NCBI RefSeq assembly: GCF_001949145.1
Contig: NW_019091467.1
Span: 413,103-477,102, forward strand
Source of the DNA: Acanthaster planci
Taxonomy: Eukaryota; Echinodermata; Asteroidea; Valvatida; Acanthasteridae
Length of the DNA: 64,000 bases
Reading direction: 5' to 3'
Shown here: positions 1 to 15,100 of the stretch, one piece after another
Numbering within the stretch: position 1 is the first letter of the stretch
Layout: each line of letters opens with the position of its first letter
Notes under the pieces: generated by a model
Told to the model about the DNA's origin: nothing
Database searches by the model: none
Seen by the model: only the letters and a program-made list of their open reading frames with translations
Program-made: the position numbers and the translations under genes

Positions 1-2921
1 CTGAATGATTTGCATACATGCCACCTGTTATAAATGGGATTGAGGAATACTGAGATTTGAGAGTGGATTTTACAGCCTGACAAAAAGGAATAGAGGAATT
101 TTTTTTTAATGGCATAAATGCCTGCATCACATCATAGCTTTCTCACAGAAACCTTCTTTGACAATGCCATCTTCCCAAAGCTTGTCCTCAGAACTTTGAT
201 CTCGAGTTTTTTCAGGGTGCCGTTTGATTCATCTAAAACAGACTAGGCTTATCAAATGTACTCCCTAAATACAGCATGAGATCAAAATGTACTTTTCAGT
301 CAAAGTAGAATTTCTTCAGTAGGGAATATATTTATACATGCAAGTTCATGCACAGCAAAATTAGAGTTTTAAACAATACCATAGCAATGCAAAAAGAGTC
401 ATGCAATGTCTCCCATCCAAAAATTACTGCTTGTCTCCCCAAGATTAGTAAAAACAAAATCTAGGAAAAATTAAGATCTTGGATGGGGGAGGGGATTGGC
501 CAGTTACATGCGTACGTATCCATTGGAAAGGCTTGCAATGTTCAGTAAAACAAAGTCAGTCAAGTGAATATTATCTGCGACCAATTAAAGGACTGTTCTC
601 ATAGGATGTTTTCTTTTATAACACCTCACCCACAGATCCTGTGTCTTGATTGGCTGAGAGCCTGTCACACAGCATTTGCTATTTCAGCTATCTTGTGTGT
701 GGTCAAAAGAACCCATAGTAACCAGAGTATATTTGTACTATTACCTTAAGCAAATTAAGAACTATATGCATGACAACCGGCGTTGTGTGTAAATACATAC
801 TGGCGTACACATTGTGCATGACGCCCATGCTGAAGTGCTTGCGTTACAGAGCTGGGTTCAAACATTTTGTGAAGAGGTAGTTTACAAAAATGCCGGTGCA
901 TACTGTGTCCTACAGATTCTGATTCAAACAGACGTATTTTTACGTAGTAAAATCAAATTAATCAGTTATTGCTTATAAATCAAGCATAATATGTGGTAAA
1001 GGTGTTATAAAACAAGTATCAACTGCTTTATCTTGTGATGTAGTAAAACTAGCCTCCGTCAGTGATCCATGATCCATGGAGCATGCCATGGATCACCTTT
1101 GGGAGGCTACTTTTACATGTACATGTACATGTACTTCACCACTCGAAGCAGTCAGTGAAATCTTCTGTGCCTACGGTAACTCGTTTCATTCTGGCTATTT
1201 TAAAGCTACATATCCATTCATACTCTACAAAGCTCACATTTGCCTTGTTAATGTAAAATCACAGCCTTAAATACATGTAAAAGTAAAATTTAATTATTCG
1301 GTTATCGGGTAATTGGTGTTATCCCACATGCTGTTGCATTTGCATGCTTGTATTTCCTGCGGTACTTTAACAACAACAAAGTCAAATTAAAGTTGAAACC
1401 TTGAGATCAAGGTGACATCCTCAAAAATCAGTGTTCCTCTCTAAGTTAGTGCATTAACAAAAAACATTTCGAACAATGCCAAGCAGCCATTCCTAACACT
1501 AAAGCTTCCTTTTTTCCCCGCTTCTGCCAAGAGAAAACCTTTAATAAGAAATGCAACATAAACAGACAAGCGACAGGAATACAGACTCTATCCCAACAAA
1601 AACAGTGACGACAAGACAAGGCAGTGCGAACAAAATCTCCCAACCACAGAATAACCAAAGCGGATTTTGCCATGCTCAATACAAACCTTCTTCACTTTCA
1701 TGTCTTTCAACCATCTCTTCTTCTGAAGGCACTTTGGCAAAAGAAGATGCAAGATGACACAATTTACATTCCAACACTGACGTGGCACAGACGTACATTG
1801 TAACTCACACTTCATATAATACGGATGATTCCAAGAGGTTGCGTAAGCCAATCTTGTCAAAACGTAGGGGATACAATCCTTCCAAAACATCTCAGCAGTC
1901 CCAAAATATATCAATTCTTCCACCTACATACAAGTATACTGTACCAAACACAAATGGGTGCTGGCTACCCCATGGTGCAATATTTTAAGGGCAAAGTGCT
2001 GATATATATGTGAGACTATCAAAGCCTTCTAAAATGGTTCGTACGGCAGGACAATGTTAGCCTGAGGTTGTCTCAGTGTTCTGAATTGAGAGAGTTTTAC
2101 TGATGACATCTAGAAATACATCAAAGCAAACAATGTGCATTTCAGCTTAAACAACAAATAAAAATTTCTACAGCGCCCCCCCAAAACTTTACAGCCTCTA
2201 ACAGCGTGCAGCCACTGACATTCTAGAAAGACTCTTTCATCCAGTATTACAAAACGGCTTCTGTATTTTAATATATGTTTACATTATTCATGAATGAGAA
2301 CTACCAGCACATACATATGCAAATTTGCAAGTTTGAAAAGGGATCCTCTTACTTTTCTTCTCGGCAACCCCCAAAAAATGACTGTGAAATGGCATAGAGA
2401 CTGATCAAGTTTGATACACCAACTGTCTGCACTGCCCTTCCCCATCACAGTACATGTATATTATACTAAGGATGCAATTGAAGAAAAGAGAAGGAGTGAC
2501 GTAGCCACTTAGTGCCCGGGGGGGACGTGCGAACACAATCAGGCCATCTGTCTACAAAGGCATGGTTAAATAGCCACACGCACCCCCAAGTCACTTCCGG
2601 CTGTCATTCATACACAGTAATTCCCGATGTGTTTTGTACATATACAAAGCCTGAGAGGTCTCTAGAGGCAGACCACGTGCTGAACTTCAATTCTACCACG
2701 GTGCACCGCCTGTGCAGTTGCGAACTTTCCCTCCGTGGCCATGCCTAGAGTGTTTGAAGAATGTATGGCCGTTGTTGTATTGTTCAAATGACGCTTCCGA
2801 GCCAGTATCGGTTTGGTCGCAATTAGAAGTTGGCCGATGTATCTCGCCATTTTCCGAGAGTCAAAATTTTCGGCCAAAATAACACCGCTGGCGAGTGGTT
2901 AAAAAATGGGGCGGTACTCAC
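1..2921. other. Non-coding, left of the last visible numb exon
   Basis: By position this is numb intron. I searched the minus strand for the next numb block (a SISSLC-like segment) and for NPF/DPF motifs in frame and saw none. It holds a GTACATGTAC run near 1114-1134. No gene recognised. Confidence 0.6.
1114..1134. repeat. ACATGTAC array
   Basis: A run of TACATG units in perfect register, one of many copies of this self-complementary word in the left 44 kb. Confidence 0.9.
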
Positions 2922-3128
2922 CCTCGGGGTGCGTATGCAGGATGTTTTGCTGCCGCTGCAGCGTGGAGGGCAGCTCGTTGAGCCGCAGTGACAGCTGGCG
3001 CTTAAACGGTGACTGCACGTTCAGGTTGGGGAAGCCGCGGAAGGAGCCCTGGCGGAGCAGCATGGCGTCTGGGGCATGCTGCCGGGGTCTGGCAAAGGGC
3101 ATTTCGGCTGGTTTGGGACCGACAACTT
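2922..3128 (-). CDS. numb: numb exon: conserved GSFRGF and [14 protein letters not shown] block
   Basis: 207 nt, acceptor TTGGATTGCAG and donor GTGAGT. It takes one base from the previous exon (codon GAA) and leaves one. It encodes [10 protein letters not shown] and [20 protein letters not shown], the second conserved phosphoserine region, matching human [20 protein letters not shown]. The exon ends at HTHPEG, near human VPEVEG, so all later exons are outside the window. Confidence 0.95.
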
Positions 3129-6100
3129 CTGCAATCCAAACAGAAAAAAAACCCCCCAAAACTAATTACATAAAGAAATAAATATGAGAAAAGCTTTCAA
3201 ATTTATAATCGCAGAAGGGAAACTGTCTAGGTCTTTGAACAATTGGACTATGGTAGAACATGTACATGTACATCAATGCAGTTTGTAAAAATTATCCAAC
3301 CATACAAGACTCAACTCACAGAATTCCATAGGGTTGTCTAGGGGGCGTGACTAACTAGCAAACAGCAATTGATCATTAGCTACAAGGATGAAGAAGCAGA
3401 ATTGGAGTGGGATACTGAGCCCGCAACCTCTAAAATCTCAGTACAGTACAAACACCCTATCAACAGACCTATCCAGGCCATTTGGGACTTTCAGACGAAA
3501 AAAAAATCGAGAGGCCTATCCATGGAGCAGACTACATGCAACACCATGAACCAAAACTGACCAACCACTGAGAAATGAACTGCTTTCGAGAGTTGTGTAA
3601 GGAACTGCATGCCAAGTAATCAATATGCATAGCATTTGTAGTGCATGAACAATGTACAGCAAAGTCCTAGGGACCTTACAAATTACTTTGTTATAATAGT
3701 GACCTGGTACAGGTACCTTGGGTTGTCAGTAAGGGAAGGGAAAAAAAAGACTTGGGACCTAAAATTGTCCTTGATCTAAACATGACATTGTATTAGCAGC
3801 ATTCCTATCTGTGTTCCACTGTCCAGGTAATTGACAAGTAATAATCAGACACATGAATGGAGTCTTTCAAGGGTATATGCAAGTACAAAATTTTCAGTTA
3901 TGAGTAAAAAGATGAGGAATATCCCTCATGAGGATTCTACAGCATGCTGAAGAAGGAAGGGGTTGGGCTTGGCACCTTGGATCTCGTTTTCTTTCTCAGC
4001 CTCCTGGGCAGCGGCGGCCTCCAGTTGCTCTGTCATGGTGGGCTGGCGGAAGGAGCCCTGCCGGGTGAAGCTGGTCTTGTTGACATCAAACTCCACCTTG
4101 ACACCGCACAGCTTGTCCCGCTGCTGTTTGCGCTCCAAGCAGGCGGCGAAGGCGCAGCCCACTGCATGGCTGAGACGTTCCCCCTAGAGGATGAAAACAA
4201 GGCATCAATCAGGATGATGATCGAGATCTGTTTTATTCCAACCCCTGGGCCTGGGTTTGATACCCAACTGTGGCCATACATTATGCGTGTATCTTTGTTC
4301 TTTTTTCCCCCCTATTTGAGACCAGGGTATTTCTCCAGGATCCGTGGTTGTTTCAAACGGCAAAAATCGACACTACCAATCTCAGGCCATGCTCTGCAGT
4401 CTGATAGGCGTCCGTTGATAGCTGCCTCTGGGCTGGTTCATACTGTACTCCAGGCTAATGCTGAAGTGAAGCAGGGTTGACAGCACCAAACATTTGCTGT
4501 GAAATTTGCATGTGAGTTAAAATATATTCAACTTTTGTGAATTGACAGTGCAATCATGTCACTCACGTCACAACCTGAGATTGGGGTTTACATTCCGGCC
4601 AAGCACGAGCTGGCCTTGTTTGGGGAGAAAAGGTAACACATTTTGTTGTTATGGCCTGAATACTGGCAGTGTGCAATTTCAAATTCCGGATGGGGAGGGG
4701 GAAACCAAGGGAGAGACACAGACTTCCCCCGGGGTCCACGTCCCCCCTACAGTTATGCCACCACTGCCTGTGGCATCTTTACATGCCTTTGGCTCAATCA
4801 AGTCTTAGCTGCTGCATCCTTCCAACTTCAGCCTCATGCGTGTAGCAGCGAGTCAGGATGATTGACCTCCAATATCGTTATTGCGTTATTATGGTTTTGG
4901 TCATTGTTATCTAAGGCTTGACGTCACCTAAGACTCAATTCAAAGCTCTAAGGATGCACTTAAAGGTTTCCTGCATAATGGATGGATTTTGGAGGAATTA
5001 GGAAAGATCCACATGAAAAATGCCAAAGGGCTTTTGGGGCTAAAGATGCCAGGAAAATATGCCTCCCCGTGCAAGTAACTGGAATCCACAAATATAATAA
5101 CAGTCATGACAAAAGGGTATGGCTAATTGACTTTGGTACTGGCATTCCTGTATTGCCATTAATACGAGAGAGAAGAGGGAATTTCTGAGCAAATTATTTA
5201 CCCTAATTATCACATCACTCCTGAAATCGTTTTGTTTGTATTAATTGGCATTGGTATCATCTGCGACACAAATTATTATCACGGAATAACCAAGTCACAT
5301 GTATGCTTCTGTTTCCTTGTGGAAATTGTGGGACAGCTTTTTTAGATTTCTCAAAGACAAGCACGCCTACTCAGCTATCAGCTCATCTCAGCTATTTTAA
5401 AGTCTACTGGTTTTTTAACAAAAAAAAAAGTAGGTGGGTGGGGCCAGTGAGAAGAGAGGGGAGGTCAATGAAGCAGTGACTTACTGGTTCCCGAAGCGAA
5501 TGGAAACAGTGACAGAGCCAGCGTCTGGTGGTTCCATCTCTGCATATGTAGGAGAATCCCTTGTCGTTATGTCTATCCGGGGCGCAGAAGGAAACCTTCT
5601 CGATTGTTTGGTCCACAATCAACCCCTGGATAACGTACAAAAATACAAAACAGAGAAAAAAAAATCAAATTTTGAGGATGAGGTTGAATTGGCAACCTTT
5701 GGCAACACTAATATTACCTTTCAGCATAATCCAACCCAAGAGGATAATGGCAGCTCCGTTTATACCGGTGGTTATCTCAAGCAAACATTCTCTCAGCTAG
5801 GCAACAGGAAGTACTGAACTCGAGACGAGAGCCATACCTCTGCAACCTGCACGCTCTTGTGACAGTGTACAAGTATTCAGACACACAGCCTCTGGTGACG
5901 ACTTTCACATCATATTTTTTGACCAACTTAAAAGCCTCCTCAACTGTACATGAAAATGTGCCCTGGGCGCAGAACGAACGTGACACATGTATGTGCATAC
6001 ACCTCCCTCCATCTGTCCCCTCCTTCCCGACATACATGTACTGTAAATGACATTGGTTTTGTTTTCTGATGGATGCGTGCCAAGTCGGAATCATCCATGC

Positions 6101-9100
6101 CCCGAGGGTCATCAGATGTAAGCTGTCAGAAGCAACTCAGATGTTCGCACAGCCTCGTATCAAGATTCGTCAGAGTTCACGATGCACTATTCGACACTTT
6201 TCGGCTACACAACTAGCTGAACGCATCCACTAATGCCAGCTGTTAGTGGACCAACATCATTCGGGAAAAGCCATAGCTAGCCACAAATGCACTTGTAGTT
6301 GGTGTGACAACATTTGCACTAGTTAATTAATCTTTACCGTAGGAGAGCCGTTCTACCGTGTATTTACAGATGCACTGAATGGGAACAATTCTCTACATAC
6401 CGGTAATACATGTCTATGCAGGGCAAAATATCTATGTGTATATGTACCGGTACATGTAATGCACTGCACATGTACATGTACCAGTAGATGCAACTTTTTC
6501 CTTCACATACCAAATGAGCATGTACAGTACATTAACCAGGCAGGTGATTACTGCGCACTAAGGTGGTCCCAGCGATGGTGTAATGTTGTGTCAGCTGCAA
6601 TTATACAGTCCAAGAAAGAAACATTAAAGGCCACTGCCATTACCGGCAACCATCCTGACATACGATGGCAAAGCACCCTCAGCTCAACTCTCAACTCAGC
6701 TAAACTTACATACAGCGTATCATGTATCATGTACCTGGTAAATTTATGACGTCTTTGGACAAAGTTGGATGCAAGTGCATCCTTCTGCCAAGCTGACCTT
6801 AGCTCGGCCGCTGAGCACTATGAGACATGCTCCACTAAGCACAGAAGCTGTCCATGAGCCAACAATTTCCAGAGACTGCTTCATTGACTAAGCTGGCCCC
6901 CTTAGATGGCCCAGTTTGCCATCACAGCGAGCAGTCTAGGCTTTGGCGATGGCGAGATGTCTGCTCACACGAATGCTCACGCTTCAGCTGTCCCTGCCCC
7001 CCTTTATTTTCTCCCCTGTGAATTCTTTCCTCAGCTCGACAGGCTGTGCTTCTATTTTAATGGCGTTGTTGGCAAATTGGAAGCTCGGCATTAAATGCCA
7101 GCATTCAGCGTGACGACAGTATGGAGCCCATGGCAGCCTTGTTAGACTTACCCAAATGGATCACATACATTTCCACATGCAAAGAAGCTGTGCTAGGGCC
7201 CAATGGGAGTGTAGGTACATGCAAAATGTTACACGTTCCGCAACAAAACTTCCTTTGTAGGCTTTGTAGATACGTGTAAGTCTCTGTATACATGCGTGTA
7301 CGTGTATCATAATCGCATGAATAATTTAAAAACACAAACTTTTAGATATGATTTGTGAAAGTGACAAAATGAGATTAATGCACATGCACATGTACATTTA
7401 CAGTAGAATGTACATTGTACATACACTGTATAGCTTTGTTTCAAAAATAACATGTACATATGTACATATGTATGTGACCCAAACCAACATACATCTACAT
7501 GTACAACAAAGTCATTCCTTTCGGAAAGACCTCTCTTTGATTGAACTATGGTTCCATTGAGTGCAATCTCAATTCAATGGTCGTTGGATCGATATCTAAC
7601 CTCACCAAACACACGTTCAAGGTCTATGACTGTCACACAGGCACTGTATGGGTACACATACCGTACACGTACATCTACGTGTGTATACTGTACATGCGGG
7701 CTACGCAATGGGTGCATGTACAACCTTTGCCTTTGGTCTCATACACAAATCTGACCTACACTGTACATGGACTTGAGGTCCTGATTTTGCAAAAGATACT
7801 GCATACTTTACATGTATGTACATGTACATGTACAATGTATGTTTTGTACAAAGTCCACATTACTCACACAACATCAAAGCACATGTACATGCACTATACA
7901 CATGTACATGTGTTGCCAATCAAGAGTGAATGTAGGCATGTGAAGTATACCCCCAAGAATTCAACCGCCCCCCCCCAAAAAAAATCTGGTACAATTTGGC
8001 GTTAAGTAAATTAACAGATGCACATCTGGGTTTTGAGTCTAGGTTGGAGGGGAAAACAGATGCGATTTTCTGAAATGACTGGCCAATTTCCTTGTCATCT
8101 GTTTCAAAAGGCTGCAACTTTCCTCTCCCAACCCTTTTGCTACCTTGGCCATTGTGTATCAATTTAAAAAAATCCCTGTAATGGGTGGGCAAAGGCTGTT
8201 GGTGATTTAAATAAATAAATAAACAAATAAATTTAACAAACTTTCCCGACATGTTTAGTACATTGACATGAAATTTCACATGTATAAAAAAGAAAGCGTT
8301 TAAAATTCAAAAGCAACACCTAACGATTCTGAGATCAAAGATAAAAATGAATTGTGGCTACGCCATTCTGCTGAACAAGGAACTACACATGTGCGGATTA
8401 ACATGTACATATACACTACAGTACCAGCAACTTGTACGTACTGAGCCATGACGTTGATGCAATTTAAATGGAGATGAACAAAACCAAAGAGTTCATTAAC
8501 TCATGACCATGGAATTTGGGTGTGCGAAAAACTAATCATGGAAAAGGTATTTCACTCTTTGTACTGAACACAAAACCGGGGCATGAGTGCAGTGTATTGT
8601 TTGAAGACCCAACGCCAAATAAAACAATTGAGTTTCTTGTCCCTACATGTACCTACCGGTACTTCATTTTCCTCTGCCTCCCCCTTTTTTTCTTTACGTT
8701 TAGTGTTTCCTGTTTTTTGTTACTTTTGAATTTTTTTTTCAAATAATCTATGGTACTATGGGAAAAAACCTCCTATTTAAAAACCTGAACTTCACAGGAG
8801 TCCATAAAAATCCAACCGCCATCTTAAAAAAATGCACATTGTTTAAAAACAAAAGGTGTCTCTAGTGAGAGCAAAAACGTGATGCTGAATCTTTGTATGC
8901 TGATAAACAATGGAACCATGTTGCATCTCCGAGATACAGCAGGTTGCAACATGACAATAGTGAAGAGTTTTAGATCTACCATAGGTAAGGTCCATCAGAA
9001 ATACAGGATACAGGTTCTTAAGGCAGGATTGGGACCAACGAGTACTATACACAGACCCTACATGTACGGGTTTTTTTTTCTGGTGTAGCAACTGGCAGTG

Positions 9101-12100
9101 TCTGCAGAAAATGGGGTTTTTGTAGCTCAGTATTATTGGAATTCTGAGTTGCACGTCCACATATTACATGGCACACCATTTGCTTCTGTACCATTTAATT
9201 ATACCACTCTATTTCGCCGACGCCATTCATTACATGCCGAGCCACTCTATGGAAGTCGGATGGCGTGGCGTGACTCACGAACCCAGTGGAGCACAGCCCG
9301 TCAGTGGCGGCCGCTCCCCATGTGTGCCAAGTCAATGTATTGGTTGCCATGGTAGCACTGTCGTAACACCATCTACACCACTGATGGGACAGAGGTCTCT
9401 CTGATGGATATGCAACGTAAACTCCTCTGGTCGTTGGTTATTAAACTGATTTATACAAGTATTAACCCTGTTTCTTCGGTCCAATTCAGCCGCACACTGG
9501 TACTTCTCCAGTACTCTGTTATCGCTTCCAAATTCAGCTTGATATGATTCCTCCACACAATGAAGTTTTGCAAGTCTTTTGCAGTCATGTGTTTTTACAT
9601 AAATCTACATGCATATGTATGTATCTCTTCATTGAACTGTATGAAAATTCTGGAACATTTTGTTTTGCTTACCAGTAGAAAGATTTGAAGTGATCCCCCC
9701 TAAAAAACCCAATATGTACATGTGCTCTGTGTATGTGGAACTAATCTTGCCTTGGAGTCACTCTTTTGTTAAATGAAAACACCATTTGAAGAAAACAGAA
9801 AATGCAACCTGTATTTTACATGTAGATCGTGCATTTTGCAGTCATCAATGCTCCATTCAGGACGAAAATGTTTGGCAGGAGTACCATATATATTGCAGAT
9901 TTGCCTCGGATTAAGCGTTGTTCGAAGCTTTGCATGGCAGAGTGGTACATGTTTAAAGAATGGTATTGTTCACGATGGGCAAAATCTCGTTTTGGAACAG
10001 GTGTTGGCTCTCTAATCAGTGGAAGGTTATTCTAACATGTGGTGATGCTGAAATTAAGGCTTCCGAGACTAGCAAGCATGTTCAAATAGTTTGAATTGTA
10101 AAACTGATAAAAGCAAGTCACTGCATCACTCGACTGGCAGGATTCAGTCTATCCTGGGTTCGAATATTGCATTATCTGTTCCAAAATACAACTTTGTACA
10201 TTTTATGTACATGGGGGATTGAGGTCCATGGGTTTCATCCATTTACAATTCCTGAAATATGCAAGCACTTGTCAATGAAGTACCATATTTTTCTGCTACA
10301 CAGGTACTGGTACATGCACATGTAGGTGCCGGTGTGGTGGTCTCAGCTGTCTCCAGTTCTCAGCGGTTCCCCTTACCAAATATGGTAAAATACGTTATGC
10401 CATCTCTGCACACAACGGGAAAGTTGTCCGTTTAAAGTCTGGCTATTTAGGGGGGGGACCGCTGAGACCGGAGACAGCTGAGACCGTCACACCGGGATCA
10501 GCCCGTTTATTTGCAGGAACACATGTTATGTACATGTACTTGTAGGTCCTACACATATATACATGTACATGTAAGCATGTGAAAACTGGCAGCCTCCATG
10601 TTGAGGCAACGATTTCTTTTCTTGGGAAATTTGGAACCGAGTTGTGGGGACAAAATTTATCTGATAAATTCTTTTAAAGTATTAGGTGAACAAGTACATG
10701 TAAGTGGGCGTGACCAATCCTTTATGCACTCTACGCAAAGGGTTCACACAGTACACTCCATGTTTAATGTACGTGCGCGAATTACCATGCTTATCATACC
10801 GTAAATTGTATACACTGAACTTGGTTTGTTGAGAGGAATTTTAATGTAGGCCACAGGATAAAACAAAACTGTGATAAATGCAAGGACTACGGCAAAATCA
10901 CAAGCATATTTTGTGTGAGGTGCATATTGTGTTCAGTGTTCACTTGATACATGAAAGTGTTTTTTTTTAGTCTGACATAAACTGTCCTTATTTTAGGGGG
11001 TTCAAATGGTGCAAAACATGTGCTGCCGACCACTATATGCATTTAATCAGCATTTTGATAAATATAAATGTACCTTGTCTGAGAGCTGCAAATGCATGCT
11101 GGTAAATGCATGGTGAACAAACCTGATCGTCAGATGTACATTTATGTACACGCAACACATGTTGTAGCTGGTAATAAATACAGTACATGTACGCAAGCAC
11201 ACCAGTACAAGGCTACAGCTCAGCTGTGACGAGAGAGGAACAACGTTAACATTCCAAATGCGTACATGTACATGTACACATGTACTACTGTAGGACCAGT
11301 ATGTAATCATTCATGTATTCTCAGATATGGTAACAAAACATAAGTTACCATTCGAGCTTGATGTGTCTGACAGGACTGCTTTTACAGATCTAAAATGCTT
11401 TTTGTCTGATATCTCTACACCCTTAACGACACATCCCCTCTCCATCTGGACAGCAACAATACTGGATCTCATCATGATAAGTGCAATGGCAGAGTAAAAA
11501 AATGTCGTGGACAAGAGCATCTGTGACTGTGAGCATTCCCCGAGTTGTGTTTTCCCACAATCCGTTATGTTGTGTCTAGTTTTTTTTTCCTCCTGGAATT
11601 TTACGTGCGGACTGTGCTCAACAAAGAAATCTGAGTTTGGAAACCTTCCGTCACACCTCATGGGGGGAGGGGGGTGAGAGAGAAGTGCAGGCCAAAGAGC
11701 CGTCCTTCAATCCACGCAGCTGAATGGAGTGAACTAGCCCCAAAGACCTGTGCTGTAATGCCGAGTCTCTGGAAAAATGTCAGGGGGCTTCGCTTTCTTC
11801 CCAGGAAATTGTCCATGCCAAGCATTCAACATCCTTGACACGGGGAATCCTTACAGAGGCAGGGGCAGAGTGCACGACTGCCTCCTTAAGGGACAGGCAT
11901 GCCTTGCAAAATTCATTGGCTTGTTGAACTTTCTTGTAATAGCAAGGCAATATTCATGGGTACAGAACAGTGTTCTTGGGTATACAGGGATGATATGCAG
12001 TATGCAGATGCTGTAGGCAGATGTTGAGTGCATATCACATGGAGTACAGTTACACAAGCAATACTCCACTAAGTAACACATGTAACATGGAGAAATTTCA

Positions 12101-15100
12101 ATGCAAACATCACAATGTTATTCGCCCCTGAGAAGCCTTTACCTCCTATGGGGAAACTGCAACATGTAGGAGTGTAACACTCTTCTACCTGTATGCAAAG
12201 GAGATCCTCATTTCACTCTTGGTTTTAAAGTGGCAATTGATGCAATGTGTCTTGCTTGGGAACACAATGACCCAAGCAGACATTCCTATTAGACTTACTG
12301 GCAATGCACATCTGTTATCAGCAGACACACATGCTTTTCCGCCGCATCTTATTTCCCCTTGCACACTGGGTCTTCTCGATTCCACTCATCACTCCGCCAC
12401 ATCTACCAAATACAAAGCTTGCCCTCTGTCAGCAGCTCTTAAATTATTAAAAAAAAAAAAAAAAACACCACGGACACAGACTCACATTTCAGGATATCAT
12501 TGCCTGGGCTAGACATATCAGTCTATGACAAACTGAACTGTGGTTAGGTAGAGTATTATATTACATGAGTCTTCAAAGCTGGGCTGCAACACCCGCTCTC
12601 CAAGAAGTAAATCAGCGTCATATCAATTTTAGCACATGGGGGACGGGACGCTATTCTCCTCTGATTTGTCTCGGGTTCATGTGCCACTGTGAGTAGGAGC
12701 CTTGGCCAGGCACATGTGATGTTTTTTAGAGACATGCTGGTATCAATTTTCAGGTCGTACACCATTTAGGTGGGTCCCTGTGTTTAGTTCTGTCATGGCT
12801 GTTAATGTTAGAGAGACTCTAGATATTTGAAAGATACAATGTAGTGGTGTGGGATTACATGTCCTTGAATTGTGTTGTTTGCATGGTTGGTAACTTGTCA
12901 TTTCTATGATATGATATTCAAATCTCTTGCCTCAAAATCTTCCATAAAGAGTTTGTTTACATACCTGTATGTACATCATGTACATGAATATATTTCTACA
13001 GTTAACACATGCAGTAAAAGAGGATGCAATGTTGTGTCAATGTGGATCCTGTTCTTGAAGGCAATACCAAACTGGTAGTACCATAGTTTACTTGTAGACT
13101 GTGGTGAAGTGCCACATCAATTTTAGTAGCAATTAATTTAAACATCATGCTGGCATGAAACTCTATTTTTCTCTTTAAGTTAAGACACAATATAAAAAGG
13201 TTAAAACATCCAATGGAAATACAAATAAATTAATCAAAATATTACCAAATACAGTGATAAACCTTCACATGGCTCCAAATGGGCAATAGGGAAAGATGCC
13301 TTTGGGGATGAAGGAAGGGAAAAAGGAGGCTAAGGAGAGATAAGAAGATCTGGGGTACAGGGCTGAAGAGAAAGAGGACACCTGGAAGAGGGCATATGGA
13401 AGCAATTTTGGATGCAAACAACTGACAAGCATCTCACACAATGGGAGCATTTCTTGATGAAACCAAAGTGTGTGGAGTGTGGCAAACTCGTTGAATAAAT
13501 CCAAGGATGCCGTGCCAGGTGCAGGAATACTAGCTTATTCCAGAGCAGCAAGTCCGGTTAACAATATGTTTTTCAATTTGCAATAAAAGGGTTGGAAGGA
13601 ATGGCAGATGGCACTATCCTACATGCATCACTCGCGCGAGTATTTCGTAGCGGGGAACACAATGCACGTACGCACTGGTTCACGGGGCATGCACTGTAGA
13701 GTGTGCTGGTCTAATTTTCATCTGAATGTGCACAGAATGGCAGTGTCTTCACCCGGGACAATGGGGTCATGGGATCCTAAGCGTCTAGTCACAAAAGAAA
13801 CAGCACTTTTCAAAGGCACAAAACAAACTGTCATGAACAATCAGAGAACAATCAGCATCGCCCTCATGACAGTTGACCTGAGGTTAATTCTTTTAAATAT
13901 CCTGGTTACCCCTAACTCAGTTACATGTAAAAATCCTCTTTTACAAAGGTGAGCATGGAAAAGTCTCTGGTCTCGCCCACAAGGAGTAATTGGGCTTGAA
14001 GAAGCTCTTTATGCATGCACGAGTTATTGATTGGCCACGAGTGGTTAGCCACTTGACTTCTTCCTCCTTGTGATCAAGACTTGGTACAGTCCTGGCTTCT
14101 TTAAACTGCATGCAAGAAGCCTGTAGTGTAAAAACGATTCGTGATTTGGGGCAATACATTTTTGCTGGGTGATCATTTTTCACCTGCTGTTCTGGCAGAT
14201 AAGGTACAGTACATGTACTGGGGGGTAATGGTAAATTATTGCTCTATAGTTACATTTACATGTAGCTACAGGAATGTCTCGAAACTTAGCATACTTGGAA
14301 AGTTCCACTGGGAATGCCGCCTAATCTATCTGGCAGAACAAACTATTCCTGGAAGAACATGTGGGTAAAAGGTTGTTTTTGGCAGTGGCAAATCAAGCCC
14401 ATTTTATGACGAAATACGTCTGTGCTAGGAACACTCTCATTAGAAATGTTCTGAGAAAGAGAAAATTCTGAAAAGAGCACAACAATGTCAGGTTTTGAGA
14501 CATCTCCATTTTACAGTTCTGGAAGTTTCAGTGTCCAACGTTTCTGCTTTGTTGCGCAGAGTGAAATTCTGAAGAAAAGAAAGATCCTTACCTTGCTTTC
14601 CTCATCTACAACTCTCAGTCCATCAGATGAAACCCATAAAATCGCACGGACCTTCTTCTTAGTGCTCTGAAATCAGGACAAATCAAAGTGGCATACTGAC
14701 AATATCTCTTATTGACAAGTCAACATCTTGCTCTACCTACTGCTTGCTAATTGAAAAAGTTACATCCAAATTGTTTCTTCTTCTAAGAAAATCAGCACTG
14801 AAAATATACAGGGCCTGTTAATTTGGGCACAAATGGGGACTATCCATTCCACACAAAATTTCTTTGGATTTCAAAAAGAACATGTAAATTGTTGCGGGTA
14901 ATTAAATACATGCAGGTGGATAGGTTCCTCATTTTTTTGCAAAAGTGGCATTGATCCATGGGCATCATCACGGGGGAGTCTATGCTGTAAGAGAGGGGGT
15001 GTTTCTCCCAGGAAAAAAATTGAAATAAAAAAAAATAACAAGCAAAAGAAATTTAAAATTTAAGCTGTTTGAGGGATTAAACTCCCTCATTTGCTCGAAA

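Larger units (their letters stand above)
5626..14591. other. numb intron, 9.0 kb
   Basis: Dense GTACATGTAC and TACCGGTA runs, one hairpin element (10329-10495) and a poly-A tract at 12449-12466. No other exon recognised on either strand. Confidence 0.7.

Noticed and set aside
1588-1923. 111-codon minus-strand frame left of numb
   Set aside because: Checked as a possible further numb exon; no Numb motifs, no plausible splice sites in phase.
3944-4480. 178-codon plus-strand open frame
   Set aside because: It is mostly the antisense of the numb exon 3976-4183, whose minus-strand reading is highly conserved.
5777-6112. 111-codon minus-strand frame next to a numb exon
   Set aside because: Low-complexity Cys/His-rich reading of intron DNA with no similarity to the PTB domain and no need for an exon there, since the neighbours join in phase.
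10085-10200. GGGTTCGAAT, like the T-loop of a tRNA
   Set aside because: No acceptor stem, D-arm or anticodon arm could be formed around it.
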